Positions 34,105 to 45,805 of a stretch of DNA of 64,000 nt are shown here, in pieces. The position numbers and the translations under genes are program-made. Position 1 is the stretch's first letter, and each line of letters begins with the position of its first letter. Source of the DNA: Voacanga thouarsii (taxonomy: Eukaryota > Streptophyta > Magnoliopsida > Gentianales > Apocynaceae); assembly GCA_026120185.1 (NCBI GenBank), contig JANUWF010002362.1:2383001-2447000 (forward strand). Direction: 5' to 3'. The notes below the pieces were generated by a model. That model ran no database searches. It was not told the DNA's origin and was given only the letters and a program-made list of their open reading frames with translations.

Positions 34105-35819
34105 TGTTAGTGTGGTGCCCTAAAGACAATTACTTGTACATTGTATATGATACATTTTATTTTAATAAAAGGCATTATTTATCTTACAGTTTCTTTTGTT
34201 TACTTTAAGTAATATAACTGTTCGATAAAATTCATAGTACAACACTGTGTTAAGGAAATTATGATATGAGATTCCTACTACACTGGATGGTGTTAGTATT
34301 TAAATAGTCCCCAGTCATAGTATTAATGAGATAGGACATCATTAATGCGTTAAAACTAGCATGGGTTAGAATTCCCGATTTGATCAGGCGATGGTTCTCA
34401 TAACTGTGAGTATTAAGATACTCGAAGTTAACACATGGATTCTTGTTAATGGAACAAGTTCATTAGATGACCTAGCTTTGAGATAATCACATGGATAACT
34501 ATTTAGTGCCAGTGATATAATCTCAATATAGCAAACGTGCAAGTATCCTTAGACTTGAGATCTCCAAGGTACTTTATTTGCTGAACATTGTACTTTGATT
34601 CCAATCTCCGGAGCTCGATTGAGGGCCCCCTAGGAGATGGATATTGGATACATTGTGAGGTAAACGAAAGTAGTTGAGAGGGTCAATAAAGGATTCACCA
34701 CTCCTACTAGTAGGGGCGAATATCTCACGGCCACTTGTAGAAATTACTACTCGAGAAGTCATTGGCCAAGGTAATTTTGTATTGTAAATAGTTCCAATTG
34801 ATACACATCTAGAGTAGTAGGTTCCTGGTACAAGTACTATTGTATTCGGGCCATAATTATTTCTGGAGGAAGTTGGCACTAATTCCGTACTCCAAACCGA
34901 ATAAGATATTATATGGTGAAATGAGTTAATTGCACTGAAGTTTGTTATTGAAGGGTTCATGTCAAGCCACTTGACTTCCTGGACTCTTGGGTGATCATGA
35001 TGTGTTGCTAGATACCGCTCATGAATTGGGAATATAGGTTTATTAATTGATGAATTAATAAACCAATCCTGATTAGAATTAATAGGATTAATTCTAATTA
35101 ATTATGGATTATTAATCTCAAAGATGCTTGGATTAATTCATGTTCGCTACCAATTGACTGGGAAACCTAATAGGTCACACACAATAGAGGATTATATACT
35201 CAAGATATTATTTGATAACATAGTGGGCTTGATTGAGAGAAAGAGAAGTAGTTGTGGACAAATTATAATTAGTTATAATTTGTGGTCCAAGTTGTAATTG
35301 TAAGAACTTGATGTTTCTAATTACAATTAGGGAATTCTAATAGGATTAGAATTCTCAGTTTTGGCAGGGAAATTTAGTTTAATATATAGTATATGTAACA
35401 CACGAAAAACCCTAGCTAAACAACACATAAAAAAATAACAGCAACGAACATTCTTTCTTCTCTCTATCTCTCTCGATTTGATCTTGATCAAAGAACCCTA
35501 GCCGCCATCTTTTTCTGCTAACACAGGAAATTTTGGTGCTTGAGTGTACTCTCTGTGTGGATTACTGTTAGAGATAATCACACACTGTGATTATAGTAAT
35601 TAGACGTTCAACTCACGTGGAGGTTGATCACGAGGATTGCTGGATTGCGCCTCAACTTGAAGAAGAAATTTTTTTGTTCTTCGAACGATCACCCAAAGGT
35701 AAAAGTTGTTACCTTTATTCTCTTTATGTCTTATTTTCCATACATAGACGAGTCCTGAGAGAGTATCTCATTTTATTTTTCACTACACCGTATACGATAC
35801 ACACCTGAAATACCCAACA
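34105..35819 (+). repeat. Copia-B 5' LTR (1715 bp)
   Basis: Begins TGTTAGTGTGGTGCCC and ends GAAATACCCAACA. Matches 41369-43077 and the copia-C solo LTR. A hairpin lies at 35574-35594. The minus-strand ORF at 34574-34960 recurs antisense in all three LTR copies but shortens with decay, and I do not count it as a gene. Confidence 0.95.
35574..35594 (+). other. Perfect 9-bp hairpin in copia-B 5' LTR
   Basis: ATAATCACA, loop CAC, TGTGATTAT. Present identically at 42840-42860, and with one mismatch at 60154-60174. Confidence 0.8.
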
Positions 35820-35820
35820 G

Positions 35821-35833
35821 TGGTATCAAAGCC
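35821..35833 (+). promoter_or_regulatory. Copia-B primer-binding site
   Basis: TGGTATCAAAGCC, one base after the LTR. It differs by one G to A transition from the initiator tRNA-Met site. Confidence 0.93.
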
Positions 35834-37640
35834 ATGCTATGTGTGGTCTACGGACATTTTTTTGGCATGAAAAACTGTTTTCGTGTTTGTCTTTGTTTAT
35901 TGTGAAAATCGTTTTCACTCGAGTCGAAATCGTTTCGATCATTATGGATTGGGCCCGTAGCACAATATGATTGTGTAAAAGTCCCAGTGTATTTCAAAAA
36001 GATGCTTTCTTTGGTGCTGAAAATTTCTGCAGGAAAAACTTTTTCTTGCAACATAGATGATGCCATCCGTTTCATCTTAATTTTCCATTTTGATTTTGTT
36101 TAAACTAACAAATTGGTTGTTGTTTAGAGCTTCAAAATAGAAAATACTGTTGAGAATTATTCTCACTGAAAATTTGGAGAAGAAGAAAGCACCAGAAATT
36201 ATTTCTGGAATTTTTTGAAAAATCGCCGCCATTGTTCCAGAACACAGGCGGCGCCGGTGCCGGCCTCCAAGACGGTGCCAGTTCCATTCTATTCGTGATG
36301 TCTAGAAATCGGTTTTGGAAAGGATTTTTTTTTTTTTTTAAAGTAGAACAGAGCCAGCGTCGACGTCGGCTTCCAAACCGATGCCGATTCTGCTCTATTT
36401 GCGACTTCTAGGTATTTAAAAAAAAAAAAATTCTGGAATAGAATTTGAAAGGGAAAAATCTCATTTGATGAGAAATGAGACCCAAAAGCATTTTCTCAAA
36501 ATTAGTTTTGAGATAAATAATTTTGTTTTTCAAAATAATGATTTTGAAAATCTAAAATTAGTGTATCTTTCTAAAATGATGATTTTAGAATTTGTTTTAT
36601 CTTTCCAAAATAGTGATTTTGAAATGATAAAAGTATATGTTTATTTTGTTTAAGCATAGTCAATGACATGGTGGATGGTTATGGACTAAAACCAATTATA
36701 TCTGTTCATGCATTTTACAGTTTTGGTTTTTATGAAATAGGGCATGCGTGTCCTGCCTTCTCTTCAATTCTTGTGTAATTCTCTTCACATCTAACTCCCC
36801 TTAAATGTAACTCGAGGTTTTCTCTCTTTAAGAAATTATGTAATTAGTTTACATAGGTTAGATAGGAGTAGAATTATTCTATTCTGGAGATGGAGATCAA
36901 AACAAGGCGAGAAGGTAAGACCTTCTACTTAAATCATGCATGAACACATAGGGTTAACTATATTAATTTCTTTTATGGCTCAAAGAAATTAATTTAGGAA
37001 AATTCCATAACCATACCACGTAATTGCTTTATTACCATGATTATCAATTATGTGATTTATTGATTTTTATGCATGTCATTCAACGAAATCACTAAAAGGA
37101 ACAAATCCCTCAATTAATATTAAACCTAATTCCTTCCGTTAATATAGTAAGAACGAGATTCCTTTTCCGAGACCAGGTTGTTGGGCAAACCCAAGCCTAC
37201 TTGACATTTAGCATGTTCAAGCTATGGAATTAAATTCATGATTAATGGGTCGAGTTTAACTAAATTCTTTATCCCGGTTGGACAAACTCAAGCATAATGA
37301 AATTTAGAGGAAAAGTTGGGATAGCCCAAAAGGCTTTAAGATTAAAAGTTGTTAATCACCCAGTGATCTGGTAGTTACATACGATGTAATTGGTATAGGA
37401 TACCTACCAATGAACTCAAGGGTGGCTTGTTAGGTAAACCCAAGGTTATTCTTGAGGAATTTGGATACCAGTCCACTAGGAAAGCTTCCAACGGGTTTTC
37501 CCAAATCAGTAGTGGGGGCTATTGGTTTGAGTAAAATAGTGGAGTAAAAATGCACTTTATTAAAGTCTTAATTATTTGCATATCATGTGCATATACAAGT
37601 AGCTAATGCTCTCTATCTTTATATCTAGGTCACTTGCATC
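35834..37640 (+). other. Copia-B untranslated leader
   Basis: About 1.8 kb before gag. It carries two GGYGCC modules (36247-36400), homopolymer T and A runs beside them, three short imperfect palindromes of the form CAAAATAATGATTTTG (36530-36624), and a repeated GGYAAACCCAAG phrase (about 37185 and 37433). No coding domain is recognised; the 36465-36653 frame spans the palindromes. Confidence 0.65.
36247..36400. repeat. GGYGCC bipartite modules in copia-B leader
   Basis: Module 1 at 36247-36292 (GGCGCCGGTGCCGGCC ... CGGTGCCAGTTCCATTCT). Module 2 at about 36352-36400 (AGCGTCGACGTCGGC ... CGATGCCGATTCTGCTC). Each ends in a TTCTATT-like tail; about 60 bases separate them. Confidence 0.65.
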
Positions 37641-38480
37641 ATGTCAACAAACCTAAACTTACGTAGCATCTTGGAAACCAACAAGTTAACTAAATCAAAC
37701 TATCTTGACAGGTATAGAAATTTGACAATCGTTCTCAAATCGGAAAAGTTTCTCTAAGTGCTAGATACTCCTATTCCACCACCACCAGCCCAAGATGCTC
37801 ATGCTGATGAGCATGTTGTCCACAAGAGGCACAAAGAGGATAGTGATATAGCATCATGTATTATGCTGGTATCCATGACTCCTGAGTTGCAAAAACAGCA
37901 CGAGCATATGGATGCTCAATCGATCATTTTACATCTTCGAGAGCTGTTTGATGCCCAAGCCAAAACTAAGAGATATGAGATCTCGAAGCAACTGTTTCAT
38001 TACAAAATAGCAGAGGGTTCTTCTGTGGCCACTCATGGGCTGAAGATGTTGGACTTAATAGAGAAGCTTGGATCTCTCGGGTTTGCAATGGATCATGACT
38101 TAAGTGTTGACTTAATTCTACAGTCTTTGCCTAATAGTTTCTCACAATTTGTGATTAACTATCAGATGAACAAGATTAAGTTCACCATTCCTGAGTTGAT
38201 CAATCTTCTCAAAATTGCAGAGTCTTCCATAAAGAAGGATTCCAATGCAGTTTTAATGGTAGAATCTTCCTCTTCTAAGAAGAAAGTTCAAAAGAAAAAG
38301 AAGAAGGCTCCCATGAAGCCCAAATGTGGTGTGAACAAGAAGGACACAGCTACCAAGGGCCCATGCTATCATTGTGGGAAGATGGGCCACTGAAGATGCA
38401 ACTACAAAGCCTACTTGGAGACCATTAAGGACAAAATGCAGAAGAAGAAGCTTACAACCACTTCTACTTCTTCTCCAGGT
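37641..38480 (+). pseudogene. Copia-B gag, broken
   Basis: Starts at ATG 37641 (MSTNLNLRSILETNKL), chosen because the conserved NKLTKSNYLDRYRNL block follows at once. A stop follows EKFL at about 37754, then 211 open codons (37758-38393) with LRELFDAQAKTKRYEISKQL and LPNSFSQFVINY, a Lys-rich basic tract, and a knuckle reading CYHCGKMGH-stop-RCNY. In the knuckle a Trp has become a stop and the last Cys has become Tyr, both by G to A. Gag would form the particle and bind RNA. Confidence 0.9.
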
Positions 38481-38900
38481 ATGTTTATGATTGAGATAAA
38501 TATTGCCTTTAGAAATGAGATATGGGTATTAGATACCAGATGTGAATCTCATTTGTACAATAACTTGCAGGGGCTAAAGAGCAGTAGAAGGCTAGAGAAA
38601 GATGATGTAGACCTACGTACTGCAAATAGGGCAAAGGTTGCTACACTTGTTGTGAGGACATGTGAGCTGAACCTGCCTTCGGGATTAATTCTAAAACTAC
38701 AAAACTATTATTATGTACCAGTTTTAATGAAAAACATTATCTTAGTTATGTGTTTAGACTTATGTGGATTTCATTTAATATTTAAGAATAAATGTTGTTC
38801 TTTTTCTTTGAATGATATTCACTATGGTTCAACAACTTTGGTTAATGGTTTATATGTTCTAGACTTGGATAATCTAATTCTCAATATAAATAATAAGAAA
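38481..38900 (+). pseudogene. Copia-B aspartic protease, active site mutated
   Basis: Reads WVLDTRCESHLYNN where copia proteases have a DTGCGSHLCNN-like site. Gly to Arg, Gly to Glu and Cys to Tyr are all G to A changes. YYVPVLMKNIILV and FSLNDIHYG follow, as in copia polyproteins. The frame itself stays open (38415-39089). Confidence 0.85.
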
Positions 38901-39905
38901 TCTAAAATGGATAAATCTAACACCTCTTACTTATGGCATTGTCGTTTGGGCTATATAAACGAAAATCGTGTTTCTAAGTTACACAAGCTTGGTGACTTAG
39001 GGTCATTTGATTATGAATCATATGGCACATGCGAATCTTGTTTACTAGGCAAAATGACTAAAACTCCTTTTCTAGGAAAAGGAGAATAGGCCAAGGAATT
39101 ATTAGAACTCATACATTCTAATGTATGTGGCCTAATATCAATACAAGCAAAAGGAGGTTACAACTATTTCATAACATTTATCGATAACTTCTCACGATAC
39201 GGGTATTTGTATTTAATGAAGTACAAATCTGAGGCCATTAAAAGGTTTAAAGACTTCAAGAATGAAATAGAGAAATAACTTGGCAAAAGTATAAAGACTC
39301 TAAGATCTGATCGAGGAGGAGAATACTTGAGCCAAAAGTTTCTGAGTTATCTTAGAGATAATGGGATATTATCTCAATGGACTCCACCGCATATACCTCA
39401 ACATAACGGTGTATCTGAGAGAAGGAATCGAACCCTTCTGGACATGATATGGACCATTATGGCTTCTGCAGACCTACCAAAATCGTTTTGGGGGTACGCA
39501 CTAGAAACTTCTATTTATATACTAAATAGAGTTCCGACAAAATCAGTTGATACTACCCCATTTGAGATGTTCTTTGGTAAAAGACCAAAGTTATCTCACT
39601 TGCGAGTATGGAGTTGTCCTGCCTTTGTTAAAAGGTCACAGTCAGACAAACTTGATAGTAAGTCTGATAAATATTTGTTTGTGGGATATCCGAAAGAACC
39701 TTTCAGATATTACTTCTATTTACCCTACGAAAATAAATTATTTGTTTCGAAGCATGTTGTCTTCTTAAAGAAGGAGCACATGCTCAAATGGGATAGTGGG
39801 AATAAGATTGAACTTAGTGAAGTTTATGAAGATCAAACAAACGAGGATCAACCGTCTAACCCTACATCTATTGAGGGAATAAATGAACCTTCTAATACAT
39901 AAGAA
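38901..39905 (+). pseudogene. Copia-B integrase, first catalytic Asp lost
   Basis: The zinc-binding part is LWHCRLGYINENRV ... CESCLLGKMTKTPF (about 38935-39070). The core follows with HSNVCGLIS where HSDVCG is expected, so the first Asp is Asn (GAT to AAT). Asp in TLRSDRGGEYLS (about 39300-39330) and Glu in GVSERRNRTLLDM (about 39410-39450) are kept. The C-terminal CPAFVKRSQSDKLDSKSDKYLFVGYP is intact. Stops occur at about 39088 and 39277. Confidence 0.9.
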
Positions 39906-41004
39906 CCTCATAGATCTAGTAGGATACATATAGTACCTGAGAGATATGTATTTCTCATCAATGACCACAATGACGTATTACTCATAGATGAAGATGAGCC
40001 TACTACCTACAAGGATGTTCTGAACAGTTCATAATCTGGCAAATGGCTTGAGGCCATGAAGTTAGAGATGGATTCCATGTATCACAACTAAGTATGGACT
40101 TTGGTTGATCCACCCAAAGGAATTAAACCTATTGGGTGCAAATGGGTTTTCAAGAAGAAAACAGACATGGATAGTAACTTATTACCTATAAAGCACGACT
40201 AGTGGTGAAAGGTTATCATCAACAATATGGTATTGACTATGATGAAACCTTCTCGCCAATAGCCATGTTAAAATCCATCAAGATACTCCTAGCCATTGCT
40301 ACTCATTATGATTATGAGATTTGGCAAATGGATGTAAAAACAGCTTTCCTAAATGGAAATCTAACTGAGGAAGTGTATATAACATAACCTGAGGGTTTCA
40401 CATCCAGTGATGGCACAAATGTGTGTAAGCTACAAAGGTATATTTATGGACTTAAGCCAGCTTCTAGGAGTTGGAATATCCATTTTGATGAAACAATCAA
40501 TGAGTTTGGTTCCATTCAAAATATAGATGAGCCTTGTGTATACAAGAAGGTTAGTGGGAGTGCAATGTTTCTTTACTACTTTATGTAGATGACATATTGC
40601 TAATAGGAAACAATATACCTGTCTTGCAAACGGATAAAATTTGGTTGTCGAAACAATTCTCCATGAAATACCTTGGAGAAGTAACCTATATTCTCGGAAT
40701 AAGGATCTATAGAGATATATCCAAAAGGTTGCTTGGTCTTTTACAGTCTACATACATAGATAAAGTGCTAAAGAGGTTTAGTATGGATCAATCCAAAAAG
40801 AGATTCTTACCCATGTCATATAGTGTAAGCCTTTCAAAGCCAATGTCTCACAAGACACAAGTTGAAAGGGATCACATGAGTAAGATTTCATATGTCTCAG
40901 CAGTTGGATATATCATGTACGCAATTATATGTACTAGGCCCGATGTATCTTGTGCTCTTAGTTTGACCAACAAATACCACCCTGACCCTGATGAGGGTTA
41001 TTAG
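39906..41004 (+). pseudogene. Copia-B reverse transcriptase, frameshifted
   Basis: Reads GKWLEAMKLEMDSM, GIKPIGCKWVFKKK, a frameshift near 40190, [41 protein letters not shown], another shift near 40560, then LLLYVDDILLIGNN with the catalytic YVDD intact. KYLGEVTYILGI, LQSTYIDKVL and TRPDVSCAL complete the domain. The three Asp positions are all readable, although the frame is broken. Confidence 0.9.
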
Positions 41005-41348
41005 GCGGCTGTAAAGAACATTCTTAAGTACTTACGAAGGACTAAGGATATGTTCTTAGTATATGGAGAAGGTGATTTAAAAATAAATAGGTATACTGAT
41101 GCCAGTTTTCAATCTGACAAGGATGATTGTACGGAGGGGCAATAAGTTGGAAAAGTTCCAAACAAGAGACTATTGCCAACTCTAAAACAGAAGCTGAGTA
41201 CATAGCCGCTTCTGAAGCAGCTAAAGAAATAAAGATAAAGAAATTTCCCACGGATGAGAACATAGCTGACCCGCTTACAAAAGCACTATCCCAAAAGGAA
41301 CATGATTGTCATGTTGAGTTATTCAATATTAGATACATGAATGATTAG
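41005..41348 (+). pseudogene. Copia-B RNase H, frameshifted and shortened
   Basis: Reads AAVKNILKYLRRTKD, YTDASFQSDKDD, then a shift to GGAISWKSSKQETIANSKTEAEYIAASEAAKEI. It then jumps directly to KFPTDENIADPLTKAL. The middle of the domain with the DN..A motif is missing, so an internal deletion removed it. The frame ends at TAG 41346-41348, just upstream of the polypurine tract. Confidence 0.88.
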
Positions 41349-41357
41349 CTCTAGTGC

Positions 41358-41366
41358 AAGTGGGAG
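41358..41366 (+). promoter_or_regulatory. Copia-B polypurine tract
   Basis: AAGTGGGAG two bases before the 3' LTR. This is the common copia form. Confidence 0.85.
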
Positions 41367-41368
41367 TT

Positions 41369-43077
41369 TGTTAGTGTTGTGCCCTAGAGGCAATCACTTG
41401 TACATTGTATATGACACATTTTAATTTAATAAAAGGCATTACTTATCTTACAGTTTCTTTTATTTAGTTTAAGTAATATAACTACACAATAAAGTCCATA
41501 GTACAACACTGTGTTAAGGAAATCATAATATGATATTCCTACTACACTGGATGGTGTTAGTATTTAAATAGTCCCCAGTCATAGTATTAATGAGACGGGA
41601 CACCATTAATGCTTTAAAACTAGCATGGGTTAGAATTCCTGATTTGATCAGGTGATGATTCTCATAACCGTGAGTATTGAGATACTCAAAGTTAACACAT
41701 GGATTCTTGTTAACGGAACAAGTTCATTAGACGACCTAGCTTTGAGATAATCACATGGATAACTATTTAGTGCCAATGATATAACCTCAATATAGCAAAC
41801 GTGCAAGTATCCTTAGACTTGAGATCTCTAAGGTACTTTATTTGCTGATCACTGTACTTTAATTCCAATCTCCGGAGCTCGATCGAGGGCCCCCTATGAG
41901 ATGGATATTGGGTACATTGTGAGGTAAACGAAAGTAGTTGAGAGGGTCAATAAAGGATTCACCACTCCTAATAGTAGGGGCGAATATCTCATGGCCACTT
42001 GTAGGAATTACTACTTGAGAAGTCCTTGGCCAAGGTAATTTTGTATTGTAAATAGTTCCAATTGATACCCATCTAGAGTAGTGGGTTCCTGGTATAAGTA
42101 CTATTGTATTCGGGCTATAATTATTTTTGGAGGAAGTTGGCACTAATTCCGTACTCCAAACTGAATAAGATATTGTATGGTGAAAGGAGTTAATTGCACA
42201 GAAGTTTGTTATTAAAGGGTTCATGTCAAGCCACTTAACTTCCTGGACTCTTGGGTGATCATGATGTGTTGCTAGATACCGCTCATGATCTGGGAATATG
42301 GGTTTGTTAATTGATGAATTAATAAACCAATCCTGATTAGAATTAATAGGATTAATTCTAATTAATTATGGATTATTAATCTCAAAGATGTTTGGATTAA
42401 TTCATGTTCGCTACCAATTGACTGGGAAACCTAATAGGTCACACACAATAGAGGATTATATACTCAAGATATTATTTGATAACATAGTGGGCTTGATTGA
42501 GAGAAAGAGAAGTAGTTGTGGACAAATTATAATTAGTTATAATTTATGGTCCTAGTTATAATTGTGAGAACTTGATGTTTCTAATTACAATTAGAGAATT
42601 CTAATAGGATTAGAATTCTCAGTTTCGAGAGGAAAATTTGGTGTAATATATAGTATATGTAACACAAAAAAAAAATCCCTTGCTGAACAACACATAAAAA
42701 AACAAGAGCCACAAATATTCTTTCTTTTCTCTATCTCTCTCGATTTGATCTTCATCAAAGAACCCTAGCTGCCATCTTTTTCTGCTAGCACAGGAAATTT
42801 TGGTGCTGAGTGTACCCTCTATGTGGATTTCTGTTAGAGATAATCACACACTGTGATTATAGTGTTCAACTCACATGAAGGTTCATCACGAGGATTGTTG
42901 GATCACGCCTCAACTTGAAGAAGAAATTTTTTTGTTCTTCGGACGATCACCCAAAGGTAAAAGCTGTTACCTTTACTCTCTTGATGTCTTGTTTTCCACA
43001 CATAGACAGTTCCTGGAAGGGTATCTCATTTTATTTTCTACTGCGCCGTATACGATACGAGCTTGAGATACCCAACA
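41369..43077 (+). repeat. Copia-B 3' LTR (1709 bp)
   Basis: Begins TGTTAGTGTTGTGCCC and ends GAGATACCCAACA. The hairpin ATAATCACA/TGTGATTAT is at 42840-42860. Followed by the TTTTG duplication. Confidence 0.95.
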
Positions 43078-43082
43078 TTTTG

Positions 43083-43866
43083 GCCTTAGCATTAAAGAGA
43101 CAAAGTTGGAGAAATTTCTAGAATTGAAGCTCAAGAACACTTGGAATTGAAATGGTCTTGGTGCAGAATTTTTTGTCCACTTTAGCATGATTTTGCAGCT
43201 GGATTTTAAGGATGTTTGAAGGTCTTTTAATGGTGGTTTTCCAGCCTTCATCTCGAAAAAGAACAGAGGAAGTTCCAGCTGTTCATATGTTCTAATGGGT
43301 GGCTTCAAGTTCATGTTCAATGTTGCTAGTTTACTAGAAAAAATTTCTGGTTTGGCATTGTTTGTAAAGTTCCGAAAATTCATGGTATTCCTGCCTTCTT
43401 CGTCACACAAGATGGTTGGTTTTCTTGCAAGAATTGGGTAGGAAAGCTTGCTGCAATTTTTAGAAACAGCCTTGAAGAAATCTGAAAAATTTTCCAAATT
43501 TTTAACCAAAACATGAACAAGATGAAGATGGAGATAAATATGAATAAAACTTAAGTGATGGGATTTGAAGTCAAGACCTTAGAGATCAAGACACAATGCT
43601 CTAACCACTCAACCACATTAACTCTTTTTTTTATTTTCTCAACCAAATATTCTTCTTATCTATACCTCAAGCCATCTTCCTGTTCCGACCCCAAGCAAAA
43701 TTACCATATTACCCTTTCTACTCAACAAGTACAAACAAATTATATCTCCTATAAACCACAATTCTAAGGCACACAAAAATCATTCAAGTGATTTATTTTA
43801 TGCATGATAACATGATATGCATCCCATCCCTCTTACTCTAGGGTAGGCTTTAGGTGGGGTTTCACA
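43083..43866 (-). repeat. Gypsy-2 3' LTR, proximal segment
   Basis: Continues the LTR after copia-B and its TSD, ending GGGGTTTCACA (TGTGAAACCCC on the minus strand). Compared with 61697-62821 it lacks about 340 bases that stand at 62152-62488, a deletion after GAAGATGGAG. The tRNA-like module is at 43550-43624. Confidence 0.9.
43550..43624 (-). other. tRNA-like module in gypsy-2 3' LTR
   Basis: On the minus strand GTGGTTGAGTGGTTAGAGC (A-box-like D arm) and CTTCAAATCCC (B-box-like T loop), starting 242 bases into the LTR. Among the clearest of the five copies. Confidence 0.58.
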
Positions 43867-43880
43867 TCCTCCCCTCCTTA
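43867..43880 (-). promoter_or_regulatory. Gypsy-2 polypurine tract
   Basis: On the minus strand AAGGAGGGGAGGA, the same sequence as the gypsy-1 tract, directly before TGTGAAACCCC. Confidence 0.88.
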
Positions 43881-44350
43881 GAAGAATTTCGCCCGAAAAT
43901 GCAAGCGTACCTTTATCTCACGTCAGGGTACTTCTACTTTATCCACTCTTCCGTTTCCCATATGGCATCTTGAGTGCAATGATGTTACCATTGTACCTTC
44001 ACCATAGGAATCTGCTTATTCCAGAGAGTCTTGATATTTCAGTCCAAAATTTTTATGGGTTTCTCCACGTAGGTCAAGTCGGGTTGTAATACCAACGGTT
44101 CATTATTCAAAACATGTCCAGGGTCGGCATTGTTCTTCTTCAACTGAGACACATGGAATACATCATGTATTCTTGTCAACCCATCCGACAAATCTAGTTG
44201 ATACGCCACTAGTCTAATTCTTTCTTTTATTAGAAACGATCTCAAATATCTCGGATTCAGCTTCCTACCTTTCAGATGCTTCAAAATTCCTTTATTTGGT
44301 GTCAACCTTAAGAACGCACTATCTCCTACTTGAAATTCCAACTCCCTTTG
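43881..44350 (-). pseudogene. Gypsy-2 integrase C-terminus and chromodomain-like tail
   Basis: Minus strand frame 44039-44341 reads GDSAFLRLTPNKGILKHLK, RIHDVFHVSQLKKNNADPG and PIKILD. It then passes a stop into NKQIPMVKVQW and IWETEEWIK, a degraded chromodomain. It is collinear with 3891-4335 and 55310-55740. Confidence 0.82.
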
Positions 44351-45400
44351 CCTATTGTTCGCATAACTCTTTTATTGGCTCTGGGCCACTTCCAACCTTT
44401 CTTCGATCATCTTTACCTTATCTAACATTTTTTGAACGCAGACTTCTCCAGACTAACTTATGTGACTGTCTTCCGACCAACTCCAGTACAGAGATACTTG
44501 ACATTTACGTCCATACAATGCTTCATACGAGGCCCTTCCAATCATAGATTGGTAGCTATTATCGTAAGCCAATTCTGCATATGGTACATATTCAATCTAC
44601 TTTTCCCCGAAATCTAATACGCAAGCTCTTAACATGTCTTCCAAAATCTGAATAACCCTTTCTGACTGACCATTGGTTTGCGGATGTGCCGTTATACTGA
44701 ACTTTAGACTAGAACCAATTGGCTCTTGAAACTTACCCCAAAATCGGGATGTAAATCTTGGGTCTCAGTCGGACACAATACTCGAAGTAACTCCATACAA
44801 TCTAACTATTTCCCACACATAGGTTTGAGCTAATTTCTCTATTGAATCCCTTACATTTATCGGTATAAATTGTGCTGATTTGGTCAATTTATCTACCACT
44901 ACCCATATGGTGTCCTTTTAGGTTCTTGCCATAGGGAGTCCAGTAACAAAGTCTATGGTCACCTATTCCCATTTCCACTCAGGTATTGATAACGGTTGCA
45001 ACGATCCTGCCGACTTTTTGTGCTACACTTTAACTTTCTGACAAGTCAAACACCTGAAGACATACTTAACCACGTTCTTCTTCATTCCGGGCCATCAATA
45101 AGCCTTTTGAGGTCTTGATACATTTTCACCTCTCTTGGATGAATAGCATACTTGCTTTTATGCGCCTTCTCCAAAATCCTATCCTTCAACTAGTACTCAT
45201 CAGGTACACACAAACAATCTCAAAGATACATCACTCATGTTTCTTCCTGTTGGAAATCAATGCCTTGCCATTTAAGCTCTTTATTCTTGAAAAGTTGAAA
45301 TTTCGCATTATTTTGCTGAGCTTCGATAATTTTCCGCCTTAGGTCCAGTATCAATCTCAGATTGCTAACAATCATCCTCGCTTCTTGCACTTCCATCCTT
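44351..45400 (-). pseudogene. Gypsy-2 integrase, heavily decayed
   Basis: Minus strand shows LKDRILEKAHKSKYAIHPREVKMYQDLKR-type zinc-binding sequence near 45060-45200. Then, across several frames, it shows the core with homologues of TAHPQTNGQSERVIQILED near 44640-44700 and of the AELAYDNSYQSMIGRASYEALYGRK region near 44500-44600. Stops are frequent. The order matches gypsy-1. Confidence 0.78.
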
Positions 45401-45805
45401 CTATCCAACACCTCTTGGACTACTTGAATCTTCTGCACTCTCAGTCTGGATTTTGACTTTACGGCTCAGGGTATTAGCAACAACGTTAGCCTTTCTAGGG
45501 TAGTAGTTGATAGGACAACGATACTCTTTCAAAAATTCCATCCATCTCCATTGCCTCAAATTCAAGTCCTTTTCAGTAAAGATATACTCCAAGCTCATAT
45601 GGTCGGTAAACACTTTATACTTGGCTCCATACAAGTAATGCCACCATTTCTTTAAAGTAAATACAATGGCAGCCAGCTCCAAATCATGCATTGACTTCAT
45701 AAGGCTTCAACTTTTGAGAGGCATAGGCTATTACCTTCCTATCCTACATCGATACTACTCCTAAACCTTCCTTTGAAACATCAGCAAATAGAGCATCAGC
45801 ATATG
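45401..45805 (-). pseudogene. Gypsy-2 RNase H, broken
   Basis: Minus strand reads [23 protein letters not shown], then [54 protein letters not shown] is changed to ANTL (Asp to Asn). Its upstream edge is a deletion junction near 45799-45811, where RT should be. Confidence 0.82.

Larger units (their letters stand above)
34105..43077 (+). mobile_element. Copia-B: structurally complete Ty1/copia element (8973 bp)
   Basis: Has two LTRs, primer site, leader, gag, protease, integrase, RT, RNase H and polypurine tract in the expected order. It is flanked by a perfect TTTTG duplication (34100-34104 and 43078-43082). The undisrupted site can be read in the sister gypsy-2 LTR at about 61684-61705 (GCTGAAGAATTTCGGCC). 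The coding region has several stops and frameshifts, so it is not autonomous now. By-eye comparison of about 690 LTR bases gave about 44 differences (roughly 6%), mostly transitions. Confidence 0.95.

Noticed and set aside
34574..34960. 128-codon minus-strand ORF in the copia-B LTR (also 41859-42224 and 50888-51097)
   Set aside because: Antisense frame in an LTR, shared only because the LTRs are homologous, and shorter in the older copy. No motif.
42973..43509. 178-codon minus-strand ORF spanning the end of copia-B and the gypsy-2 LTR
   Set aside because: It crosses the insertion junction of two elements and has no recognisable domain, so it is a chance fusion frame.
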